Shown here piece by piece: positions 53,563-64,000 of a stretch of 64,000 nucleotides of DNA. The translations under genes were made by a program, and so were the position numbers. Origin of the DNA: an uncultured Chloroflexota bacterium (GTDB taxonomy: Bacteria > Chloroflexota > Anaerolineae > Promineifilales > Promineifilaceae); assembly GCA_900696625.1 (NCBI GenBank), contig CAADGU010000056.1, positions 1-64,000 on the forward strand, in the 5' to 3' direction. The notes under the pieces are model-generated. The model did no database searches. It had not been told where the DNA came from and was given only the letters and a program-made list of their open reading frames with translations. Every line of letters starts with the position of its first letter. Position 1 is the stretch's first letter.

Positions 53563-53804
53563 ATGCAAATCGAAATTATTCGGCGTATGCCAGCCTGGAA
53601 AAAATTTCGTTTGTAGAGGGATTGAATGAAATGATGAGGGCAATGGCGGTGAGTGGCCTCAAAGAACGCCACCCAGAAGCCACTCCCCAACAAATTCACC
53701 GCATGTTAGCAGATCTCATGCTTGGGCCAGAACTGGCCCAAAAGGTGTATGACCATAGTGGGCAGCCGCACTTAGGGTTGCTGATTTGCTGGAACGGGCA
53801 CTGA
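53563..53804 (+). pseudogene. Short conserved hypothetical gene split by a frameshift at an A6 tract
   Basis: Frame 1 MQIEIIRRMPAWKK then frame 0 ISFVEGLNEMMRAMAVSGLKERHPEATPQQIHRMLADLMLGPELAQKVY; joined by -1 at 53599-53604. Confidence 0.65.
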
Positions 53805-53951
53805 GCGCGGCGTAGCCGGCCCAACTAACTGTTGGGGTCAGAAGCAGATTTTGGGTCACGGCCGTGCGAAAAATCGTGCAACAGTGGGTGAAAAACAGAC
53901 CGGCGGCAAGCAAACAATTATGCTGTGGGGCTTCGGACTTCCGGCTTCGGC

Positions 53952-55106
53952 TTACGGGCCTCGGTCAAGGCCACATAGCTGCTCGTAGAGCGTGCGCAGT
54001 TGCCGGGCAGATTGCTCCCAGGTGAAGCGGCGCGTCTGGCGGAAACCGGCGGCTACCAGGCGGGTGCGTTCCGCCGGGTCGGCCAACAGGTGCTGGATGG
54101 CCTCTGTCCAGGCAGCCTGGTCATGTGGCGAAAGTTGGATGGCGGCGTTACCCGCCACTTCGGGCAAGGAGGAGGCGTTGGAGGTGATGACCGGGACGCC
54201 GCAGCCCATGGCTTCCAGCAGCGGCAGGCCAAACCCTTCATACAGGCTGGGGAAAACAAACAGGGCCGCGCCGCTGTACAGCGCCGGTAAATCATCATCG
54301 GCGACAAAACCGGGGAAATGGACACGGCCGTCCATCCCCTGCCGCCCCACCTCTGCCATCATCTCCTCCATCAGCCAGCCTTTGCCGCCGGTGATTATCA
54401 GGTGGTGGGGGTGGGTTTGGGCAATCGGCTGGAAGGCGCGGATAAGCATCTGATAATTTTTGCGCGGCTGTACGGTGCCCACCGCCAGGATATAGGGCGC
54501 GTCTCCGAGTTGGTATTGGCGGCGCACGGCCGTGAGCTTCTTTTCGTCTGTCACCGGTTGGAAACGACTATGGACGCCGCTGTATAGGACGGTCACTTTA
54601 TCGGGCGATACCTGCCACACGGCCGTCAGGTCATCCTTTGTCGCCTGTGAATCGGCCAGAATGTGCGTGGCGCGGCCAATTGACCAGGGCACAACCTGGT
54701 TCAAATAAGATACCAGCCGTTCGGGAAAAACTTCCGGGTAATGGACGAAGGAGAGGTCATGCACGGTGAGCAGCGTGGGGATACGGCCGTGAACCGGCGG
54801 CAGCACAAAATCAGGCGAATGAAACAAATCCAGCTTGCCGGTGAACGCCTGCACCGGCAATGGCAGCCGCAGCCTGTACCACAGCCGGTAGAGCCAGCGT
54901 TCGTCTACCGGCGCCGTGTGCAAGTGGACATTGTCAGTTTGCGGGATGGGATGGGGAACAGGGGAAGCGGTGGGGTTTTTGGCGGCGAAGAAATGGTATT
55001 CGTTGTCGGGGTCTACGGCCGTGAGCGCAAATATCAACTCGCGGGTATAACGGCCGATCCCTCCCCCCTGGGTAATGGCAGCGGTGACATCAATGCCAAT
55101 TCGCAT
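53952..55106 (-). CDS. Glycosyltransferase family 4
   Basis: RIGIDVTAAITQGGGIGRYTREL, VGTVQPRKNYQMLIRAF, FPSLYEGFGLPLLEAMGCGVPVI. Confidence 0.93.
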   Translation of the reverse strand: MRIGIDVTAAITQGGGIGRYTRELIFALTAVDPDNEYHFFAAKNPTASPVPHPIPQTDNVHLHTAPVDERWLYRLWYRLRLPLPVQAFTGKLDLFHSPDFVLPPVHGRIPTLLTVHDLSFVHYPEVFPERLVSYLNQVVPWSIGRATHILADSQATKDDLTAVWQVSPDKVTVLYSGVHSRFQPVTDEKKLTAVRRQYQLGDAPYILAVGTVQPRKNYQMLIRAFQPIAQTHPHHLIITGGKGWLMEEMMAEVGRQGMDGRVHFPGFVADDDLPALYSGAALFVFPSLYEGFGLPLLEAMGCGVPVITSNASSLPEVAGNAAIQLSPHDQAAWTEAIQHLLADPAERTRLVAAGFRQTRRFTWEQSARQLRTLYEQLCGLDRGP

Positions 55107-55163
55107 GGAGATGGGAGATTGGAGATTGGAGATTGTTCAGTCTCTAATCTCCAATCTCTAATC
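55101..55163. repeat. GGAGATT-family inverted tandem repeats
   Basis: gggagattggagattggagatt...ctctaatctccaatctctaatccc. Confidence 0.85.
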
Positions 55164-55164
55164 C

Positions 55165-55758
55165 CTATTTGTCCACATCGCCATAGGTCCAATAGCGATT
55201 CATAAAGAAGTTCCAAAACAAAATAACCAGCACCGACAACGCCAGCGCCAGATTATCGCCAATGCGTTGGGCAATTTCCGGGCCGAGACCACCAAACAGT
55301 TCGGCAGCAAGCCGGGTAAACGGCAAATGGGTCAGGGCAATAATGGGCAGACGCAGCACAATCCCGGATACGCTGACCAGGAAAAACTGAGCAAACTGGC
55401 GCACAATGGGCTTGGAACGGGAATCGGGGTAGGTCCAGTAACGGTTCCAGGTGAAGTTGCTGATAATGGCGCATACGAAGGAAATAGTACCTGCTAATAA
55501 AGCGGGGATGGTTCCTTCTATCCATTCCTGGCTTAAACCAAGCGAAAGCAAAAATTCGTCAAACGGTGTACCTGGTAAGATGAGGCCGCTAAATGGGCCT
55601 AACAACAAATTGTAAATGCCAAAGTCCACCACAAAACCAATGGCGCCTACAACCAGGAATTTGATAAACCGTTCCGCCTCTTTGGAATTGACGCCAAAAC
55701 GCCCAGCCGCATTTGCAAATATCGCTACCATAGAAATAATAATCTCCCATTCCTTCAA
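55165..55758 (-). CDS. GtrA family membrane protein
   Basis: RFIKFLVVGAIGFVVDFGIYNLLL...NFTWNRYWTYPDSR...NFFMNRYWTY. Confidence 0.85.
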   Translation of the reverse strand: MKEWEIIISMVAIFANAAGRFGVNSKEAERFIKFLVVGAIGFVVDFGIYNLLLGPFSGLILPGTPFDEFLLSLGLSQEWIEGTIPALLAGTISFVCAIISNFTWNRYWTYPDSRSKPIVRQFAQFFLVSVSGIVLRLPIIALTHLPFTRLAAELFGGLGPEIAQRIGDNLALALSVLVILFWNFFMNRYWTYGDVDK

Positions 55759-55795
55759 ATTTTATGAGTTCTTCGTTTCCAACAGCCGCCGAATT

Positions 55796-57373
55796 TTAGC
55801 GGATAAAGGGTGTTTCCTTCAATCCCTCTTTAGTGCTGTTTGCCCTGCGCTCATATTCCAGCAATTGCAGCAAACCGAACATCACACCCAGGTGAATATA
55901 GATATTGTTGACGTATAGTTTATCTACCAGATGATGAACCGTCACGGCCGTCCACGCCCCCAATAATCCTAAGGCAATGCCCCGCACCGGCCAATCAAGC
56001 TGGCGTAACTGGCGGATGGTCTGAAAGAAGACGGCCGTCCACAGCAACAGATACGCTGCCAGCCCCCAAACGCCCGTTTCCGCCAGGATATTCAAATAAT
56101 AGTTGTGTGCATGGCCCAACGGATAGGGCCAATTGAGGAGGGCATAGGTATCATAAACCGGTTCATAATTACCAAAACCTACACCGAACCAGATGTTATC
56201 GCGGGCCATATCCAGCGCCGCCTGCCAGTGTGCCAGCCGCTCTAATACGGCATAGTTGGCGTCGTTGATACCCACACCACGCACATCACCAAAACGCAAA
56301 TCGCCGCTGAAACTGGTAATACGCTCCGTGACCGAAGCGGGCACAATGCCGGCCCGCACCCCGCCAAAAAAGAGCAGCCCGGCTACGGCTAACAAGGCCA
56401 CGCCTTGCCACAATTTTTTCGGCCAGAACAAGACCATCAGCGCCCCACCAACTGCCAGGCTTAACCACGCCCCACGGCTCCAGGAGAAGATAACAGCCAG
56501 GGTGCAGAGAACGGCCGTGACGCCGGTGAAGAGCGCCAGGGTGAAGAGGTGAAGGGGGACGTGAGGCGTGAGGCGTGAGGCGTGAGGCGTGAGGCGTGAC
56601 ACTTGCCACTTGCCACCTGCCACTTGCCGCCAAAGAGCAGCGATTGCCCCTAAAAACGCGCCCACGGCCAATAGCGCCGTCAAGTTCATGTAACCGGCAT
56701 AAGGATTGGGCTGTTCAAAGGTGCCATAAGCGCGGTAAAAACGGCCGAGTACCAAAAAATGCTCTGGCCCGTCGCCGCGCAGCCCAAACTGCCAGATGCC
56801 AATGAGCGCCTGGCTTAACCCGGCGAGGAAGAGCGTGGTTAAGACGGCAAACGTGAAGCGTAATCGGTAATCGGTAATCCGTAATCGGTTTACGGAATAC
56901 GGATTACGGTTTACGGATAAATTCACCACCAGCAGCATCACGGCCGTAACCTCCAGCCACTTGAGCAGCTCTTTGAGACCAAATGAAAGGGAGGGGGCAT
57001 TGAGCAAAGAAAGCGCCGCCACAAAAGTGAACAACGCCAGGGGCACAGTTAAAAACGTGCGGGGGATAAAAATCTGCCGGTAAGCCAGTCCGCGCCCCAA
57101 CCAGACGGCAAGAGTAACCAATAGCAGTAATTGGCCGCTGTCCAGCAGCGATGGCCCCCGCACAATGTTTTCCCATGCGCCCCAGGGCGCAGCCAACAGT
57201 GCCGCAAACAAACCAACCAGGGGATTGATGAAAGTGAGCAGGAGAACGGCCGTGCCCCCCACCAACGCCACCGCCCATACCAACGGCAGCCGGGCCAACA
57301 AAATGCCCAGGAGTACGGCCGTGACAATACCCGTTAAGGGCCAATTGGCGCGGTGGATAGAGAGGATTTTCAT
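55796..57373 (-). CDS. O-antigen ligase/polymerase-like protein
   Basis: Many TM helices; GFGNYEPVYD...HAHNYYLNILAETGVWGLAAYLLLW motif. Confidence 0.88.
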   Translation of the reverse strand: MKILSIHRANWPLTGIVTAVLLGILLARLPLVWAVALVGGTAVLLLTFINPLVGLFAALLAAPWGAWENIVRGPSLLDSGQLLLLVTLAVWLGRGLAYRQIFIPRTFLTVPLALFTFVAALSLLNAPSLSFGLKELLKWLEVTAVMLLVVNLSVNRNPYSVNRLRITDYRLRFTFAVLTTLFLAGLSQALIGIWQFGLRGDGPEHFLVLGRFYRAYGTFEQPNPYAGYMNLTALLAVGAFLGAIAALWRQVAGGKWQVSRLTPHASRLTPHVPLHLFTLALFTGVTAVLCTLAVIFSWSRGAWLSLAVGGALMVLFWPKKLWQGVALLAVAGLLFFGGVRAGIVPASVTERITSFSGDLRFGDVRGVGINDANYAVLERLAHWQAALDMARDNIWFGVGFGNYEPVYDTYALLNWPYPLGHAHNYYLNILAETGVWGLAAYLLLWTAVFFQTIRQLRQLDWPVRGIALGLLGAWTAVTVHHLVDKLYVNNIYIHLGVMFGLLQLLEYERRANSTKEGLKETPFIR

Positions 57374-57478
57374 GTGATCGGGAGATTGGAGATTGGAGAT
57401 TAGAATATTGGGAGATCAGGAGATTGAGAGATTGAGAGACTGTAATCTCTTAATCTCTCAATCTCCCCATATCTCCTC
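57374..57478. repeat. GGAGATT-family inverted tandem repeats
   Basis: gggagattggagattggagattagaatattgggagatcaggagattgagagattgagag...ctcttaatctctcaatctccccatatctcc. Confidence 0.85.
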
Positions 57479-58420
57479 TTACACCCGCCCCCGAAAATAA
57501 GCAATCGTTTCTGTTAACCCTTCGGTCAGATTTACTTTTGGCTCCCAACCCAACGCCTGCCGCGCTTTGCTGATGTCCGGGCGGCGCACTTTGGGATCAT
57601 CGGTAATACGGTCATCTTTTGGGTGAATAAAGACAATCTCCGATTCACTTTGTGATATTTCTTTGACAGCCTCGGCGAATTCCAAAATCGTCATTTCGAC
57701 CGGGTTGCCGATATTGACCGGCAGCTTTTCATCAGAGTGCAGCAGCCGGTATATTCCTTCAATTAGATCACTGTAATACTGGAATGAACGGGTACGGCTG
57801 CCATCACCATACACGGTGATGGGCTGGTTGGTGAGCGCCTGGTAGACAAAGTTGGGCACAACACGGCCGTCATGCAGCCGCATCCGTGGCCCATAGGTGT
57901 TGAAAATACGCACTATGCGCGTTTCCAGGCCATGATACCTTTGGTAAGCCAGCGTCATGGCTTCCGCAAACCGCTTGGCCTCGTCATACACCCCGCGCGG
58001 GCCAATCGGGTTCACATGCCCCCAATACGTCTCCGGCTGCGGGTTCACCTGTGGGTCGCCATACACCTCAGACGTGGATGCCAGTAAGTACCGCGCGCCT
58101 TTGGCCTTCGCCAACCCCAATGTATTGTGCGTACCCAATGACCCCACCTTCAGGGTGGGAATGGGATGTTCCAGATAATCGTTTGGGCTGGCAGGCGAGG
58201 CAAAATGCAGCACAGCATCCAGCGGTCCGGCCACATAGATATAGTTGCACACGTCTTGCTCAAAGAAACTAAACCGTTCATGCCCCATCAAGTGGGCAAT
58301 GTTGTCCATATTACCGGTGATCAAATTGTCCATGCCGATGACCTCGTGACCTTCGGCAATAAACCGGTCAGACAGGTGGGAACCCAGAAAACCAGCAGCT
58401 CCTGTAATTAAAACACGCAT
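57479..58420 (-). CDS. NAD-dependent epimerase/dehydratase, UDP-glucuronate decarboxylase-like
   Basis: [76 protein letters not shown]. Confidence 0.92.
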   Translation of the reverse strand: MRVLITGAAGFLGSHLSDRFIAEGHEVIGMDNLITGNMDNIAHLMGHERFSFFEQDVCNYIYVAGPLDAVLHFASPASPNDYLEHPIPTLKVGSLGTHNTLGLAKAKGARYLLASTSEVYGDPQVNPQPETYWGHVNPIGPRGVYDEAKRFAEAMTLAYQRYHGLETRIVRIFNTYGPRMRLHDGRVVPNFVYQALTNQPITVYGDGSRTRSFQYYSDLIEGIYRLLHSDEKLPVNIGNPVEMTILEFAEAVKEISQSESEIVFIHPKDDRITDDPKVRRPDISKARQALGWEPKVNLTEGLTETIAYFRGRV

Positions 58421-58778
58421 AGTAGCCTCCAATTCAAATACATCTTGATATTGTAACGTGGGTAAAGGTGGGTGACGAATGGTTACGGCCGTTTGGCCCG
58501 AAATCGTATATCATGCGCAGCTTACACGTTGGCTATCTTTTATCGTGAACACCAGTTATCATTCAGAATAACAACCCAAAAGCCATTATCCTCTACAACA
58601 GTGATAAATATCCTGCCAATTTGGTGACGTTCCCCCCATCCCCTGCGGCCAAATATCGCGCATCATTATCCCAGTACATCTTAACAAACCACATCCCACC
58701 CCATGCCACTCCCACCGCCATGCCTATTTCGCCGCAAGTCTATACCTGATAAACATACTTTTACAAGGAGCAAATCAA

Positions 58779-60383
58779 ATGTCTGAATTTAGCCCGATCT
58801 CGCGTAGCCCAATCGGCCTGGAAACCCATGGCCTGAACAATCTAAAAACCGTTTACTGGAATCTGCCCACCCCGTCACTTTACGAAGAGTCACTCAAGCG
58901 GCACGAAAGCATCATGGCCCATCTGGGGCCACTGGTGGTACGCACCGGCCAATTCACCGGGCGCTCCCCCAACGACAAATTCATCGTCAAAGAACCCAGC
59001 AGCCAGGACAACATCTGGTGGGGCAAAGTCAACCGCCCATTTGCAGCCGACCGCTTCGAAGAACTGCACCGGCGCATGGCCTCTTATCTGCAAGGTAAAG
59101 ATGTTTTTGTGCAGGATTGCTGGTGTGGCGCTGACCCCGACCACCGGATGCCGGTGCGCGTTATCACCCAATACGCCTGGCACAGCCTGTTTGCCCACAA
59201 TATGTTCATCCAGGCCACGCCAGCAGAACTCAGCACATTCCAACCCGAATTTGTGATCATTGACTGCCCCGGTTTCCATGCCTTCCCCGATTACGACCAC
59301 ACCCATTCCGATGTGTTCATTCTGGTTGATTTTGGCAAGAAGATGGTGCTCATCGGCGGCACCGAATATGCCGGGGAAATCAAAAAATCCGCCTTTACAT
59401 CTATGAACTACTTCCTGCCCTTCAAAGAGGTGATGCCCATGCACTGCTCCGCCAACATCGGCCAGAACGGTGACACCGCTATTTTCTTTGGCCTCAGTGG
59501 CACGGGCAAGACCACCCTCTCCGCCGACGCCTCGCGCACCCTCATTGGCGATGATGAACATGGCTGGAGTGACAATGGCATCTTCAACTTTGAAGGTGGC
59601 TGTTATGCCAAAGTGATCCGGCTGGATCCAGCGGGGGAACCGGAAATCTACGAAACCACCCGGCGTTACGGCACTATCCTGGAAAATGTAGGCATTGACG
59701 TGAACACCCGACGGCTGAATTTGAATGATGCTTCGCTAACCGAAAATACACGGGCGGCTTATCCCATTTCCCACATCCCCAATGCTTCCCGCACCGGGCG
59801 TGGCGGACATCCCCAAAACATCATCTTCCTCACGGCCGATGCGTTTGGCGTCTTGCCCCCCATCGCCAAATTGACGCCGGAACAGGCCATGTACCACTTT
59901 ATCTCCGGTTACACAGCCAAGGTAGCGGGCACGGAACGGGGCGTGACGGAGCCGCAGGCGACGTTTAGCGCCTGTTTTGGCGCGCCGTTTATGGCGCAGC
60001 ACCCCAGCGTCTACGCCGAACTGTTGGGTAAGAAAATTGCCGAACATAAGGTGCAGTGCTGGCTGGTGAACACCGGCTGGACAGGTGGCCCTTATGGTGA
60101 AGGGCACCGCATGAAGCTGGCGCACACACGGGCAACGGTAAATGCGGCATTAGACGGCCGTCTCGCCCACGTCGAATATATCACCGACCCCATCTTTGGC
60201 CTGCAAATCCCCACCACCTGCCCCGGCGTACCCACCGAGGTGTTGCAGCCGCGCCAGACGTGGGCTGACCCGAATGCCTACGACACCCAGGCGCACAAAC
60301 TGGCGGCGATGTTTATTGAGAACTTCAAACAGTTTGCCGACCAGGCGTCTACGGCCGTTGCTGCCGCCGGCCCACAAATATAG
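58779..60383 (+). CDS. pckA: Phosphoenolpyruvate carboxykinase (ATP)
   Basis: GRSPNDKFIVKEP, FFGLSGTGKTTLSAD, GWSDNGIFNFEGGCYAK, NTGWTGGPYGEGHRM. Confidence 0.96.
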   Translation: MSEFSPISRSPIGLETHGLNNLKTVYWNLPTPSLYEESLKRHESIMAHLGPLVVRTGQFTGRSPNDKFIVKEPSSQDNIWWGKVNRPFAADRFEELHRRMASYLQGKDVFVQDCWCGADPDHRMPVRVITQYAWHSLFAHNMFIQATPAELSTFQPEFVIIDCPGFHAFPDYDHTHSDVFILVDFGKKMVLIGGTEYAGEIKKSAFTSMNYFLPFKEVMPMHCSANIGQNGDTAIFFGLSGTGKTTLSADASRTLIGDDEHGWSDNGIFNFEGGCYAKVIRLDPAGEPEIYETTRRYGTILENVGIDVNTRRLNLNDASLTENTRAAYPISHIPNASRTGRGGHPQNIIFLTADAFGVLPPIAKLTPEQAMYHFISGYTAKVAGTERGVTEPQATFSACFGAPFMAQHPSVYAELLGKKIAEHKVQCWLVNTGWTGGPYGEGHRMKLAHTRATVNAALDGRLAHVEYITDPIFGLQIPTTCPGVPTEVLQPRQTWADPNAYDTQAHKLAAMFIENFKQFADQASTAVAAAGPQI

Positions 60384-60398
60384 TAGTTGTGCCAGCCT

Positions 60399-60436
60399 AA
60401 AGACCCGAAGGGTTTTTGAAACCCTTCGGGTCTTTT
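60399..60436. terminator. Intrinsic-terminator-like hairpin after pckA
   Basis: AAAGACCCGAAGGGTTT-TTG-AAACCCTTCGGGTCTTTTA. Confidence 0.75.
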
Positions 60437-60505
60437 ATTTTCCAATGAAAGCTGAAAAGTGATTTTTCCCTGTGCCCAACCCCACAATACCTCTACAATA
60501 GGGGC

Positions 60506-62584
<2,079 letters not shown>

Positions 62585-62596
62585 GCGAATGCTCAA

Positions 62597-62905
62597 CTAG
62601 CTCACCTTCGCTAACTGCAATTCTTCCCGCACCACCCGGCGCATGATGGATTCCCAGTCTTTGTCTTGATTTTCAATAAACTCACGCAAGGCCTGGTTCA
62701 TCAAAGCCTGATAACTGCCGCCACCTTGTTCGTTGATCTGTTCACGGAACCAGTTCAATATATCCGTGTCAATGCGGATGGTAATGCGCGTTTTATTGGG
62801 TGCAGTCGGCACAATTGGCCCTCGTCTAGCGTGGCTAAAATCATATTCCTCTCTCATATCATTTTCTTGTTTGTTCATATGCTCTTTTTTCGTTTCTTGT
62901 TGCAT
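62597..62905 (-). CDS. BrnA-type antitoxin
   Basis: TRITIRIDTDILNWFREQINEQGGGSYQALMNQALREFIE ribbon-helix-helix-like. Confidence 0.82.
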   Translation of the reverse strand: MQQETKKEHMNKQENDMREEYDFSHARRGPIVPTAPNKTRITIRIDTDILNWFREQINEQGGGSYQALMNQALREFIENQDKDWESIMRRVVREELQLAKVS

Positions 62906-63128
62906 ATCTGGCGGAGATTAACCGAATGTTATCTCCGCGATATGTGAATACAACAGTAAGAACTTCTCCCAAATGATCCATTCCGATAGCGACAAATCGG
63001 TCTTCGTCATAGTGCCCAATATCCTCCTGCCACAACATATCTTCATCTTCCAGAACAGCCACAGCATCGGGGAAATGGATACCATGTCTTAACCGATTAA
63101 CTTCTGCCTTGTCTGGATCCCATTCATA
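62859..63128 (-). CDS. BrnT-type toxin (5' homology extends beyond the GTG of ORF 62859..63062; no ATG/GTG/TTG found there)
   Basis: YEWDPDKAEVNRLRHGIHFPDAVAVLEDEDMLWQEDIGHYDEDRFVAIGMDHLGEVLTVVFTYRGDNIRLISARYATRNEKRAYEQTRK. Confidence 0.75.
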   Translation of the reverse strand, partial: YEWDPDKAEVNRLRHGIHFPDAVAVLEDEDMLWQEDIGHYDEDRFVAIGMDHLGEVLTVVFTYRGDNIRLISARYATRNEKRAYEQTRK

Positions 63129-63189
63129 ACTCGTGCAACAATTGTATGCACAAATGGCATACAGTCAATGCTCATAGAAATGGATTATT

Positions 63190-63993
63190 TTAGGAGGTTA
63201 CAGCAACTCGGCGGCAGGTGAGGCGGATGATGCGGCGAGATGTGTCTGTGACCCTCACCCGTTCATCCACCTGCTGCCCCACCAGCCAGACCAGATGCGC
63301 CTCATGGGACACGATGGGCCACAACGGCCGTAACGTCTGTGCGATCTTCCGGTTAATCATCACCTCTTTCACGGTGGCGTGACGGCCGTGCATCCCCAAC
63401 GGTTGGAAACGTTCACCCGGCAGCCGGGGACGCACCGTCAGTGTGTCCCGGTCGCCCACATCCACAAACGCCACCCAAGGGTCTGCGTTTTGGGAGATGG
63501 CCCCTTTGTCCCCTTCATACACCCGCGCATACAACCACCAACCGCCACCCAACGCCATCTGTCCGGGAATGAGAAGTTGGACGGCTTCAGCCGTCGGCAT
63601 CTGCGGGCCAAAAGGAAGTGGCTCGCCCGCTTCATCACTCACCAACAGGATACGCTCATATTCCAGCCACAGCCGCAGCCCACCCGGTAAATCCATTTGT
63701 GAACCAGTGACGCCCTGTTCCACCAGTTCCCGCGCCAGTTCTACCACTTGAAAGCTAATATCGGTTTGCGACGGCCGTAACGCCAACATCCCCCACCGCA
63801 GCGCCAGCCGCCGATGGCTGAGCGGCAGTTCCCGCCAACGCGCCCGCGCCAGCGCCAGCCAACCCTCCCCCTGCTCCACATAAATTGATTGCCAGAATGG
63901 CTGAAACCACTCCTCTAACAGGGCATAATCCGCCGCCGTGATAGTTGCCAATTGCTGTAAATGGGCGCTGATTTGCGGATTGTATTGCGCCAA
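63190..63993 (-). CDS. tilS: C-terminal part of tRNA(Ile)-lysidine synthase (truncated by window edge)
   Basis: VRPRLPGERFQPLGMHGRHATVKEVMINRKIAQTLRPLWPIVSHEAHLVWLVGQQVDERVRV; reading frame likely continues beyond 64000. Confidence 0.7.
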   Translation of the reverse strand: MAQYNPQISAHLQQLATITAADYALLEEWFQPFWQSIYVEQGEGWLALARARWRELPLSHRRLALRWGMLALRPSQTDISFQVVELARELVEQGVTGSQMDLPGGLRLWLEYERILLVSDEAGEPLPFGPQMPTAEAVQLLIPGQMALGGGWWLYARVYEGDKGAISQNADPWVAFVDVGDRDTLTVRPRLPGERFQPLGMHGRHATVKEVMINRKIAQTLRPLWPIVSHEAHLVWLVGQQVDERVRVTDTSRRIIRLTCRRVAVTS

Positions 63994-64000
63994 CAGCGGC

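Overview
This 64 kb window looks like a chromosomal segment from an uncultured or filamentous Chloroflexi (Anaerolineae-like) bacterium; the lineage is inferred from gene flavour and repeat style. Main blocks: (1) about 0.1-14 kb, minus strand: an iterative type I FAS/PKS-like (PUFA-synthase-like) operon. It has a KS-AT-KS-ACP-ACP megasynthase, a KR-DH protein, an Sfp-type PPTase, both halves of an acyl-CoA carboxylase and an acyl-CoA dehydrogenase. (2) 14-28 kb: a glycosyltransferase, membrane and flippase polysaccharide cluster with a degenerate two-component hybrid, a BcsB-like protein and trmD. (3) 29-43 kb: ABC transporter, CPBP protease, hydrolases and a large MalT/LuxR (LAL) regulator with recurring intergenic elements. 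(4) 45-48.5 kb: paaABCD plus acpP. (5) 49-64 kb: PIN and BrnTA toxin-antitoxin pairs, a ChlI-like AAA ATPase, a second polysaccharide cluster, pckA, glgX and a partial tilS. The strongest unexplained signals are: a very dense iterated palindrome ACGGCCGT across the whole window, in all reading frames and between genes; short-tandem-repeat families that form intergenic hairpins and also make up the interdomain linkers of the megasynthase; tandem carrier domains with Thr (DTV) where the phosphopantetheine Ser normally sits; a 45-bp intergenic element present three times around the LAL regulator; and a 94-bp palindromic repeat present twice at ~98% identity. No rRNA, tRNA or CRISPR array was recognised. 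All calls are by eye from sequence and family knowledge; no database search was run.
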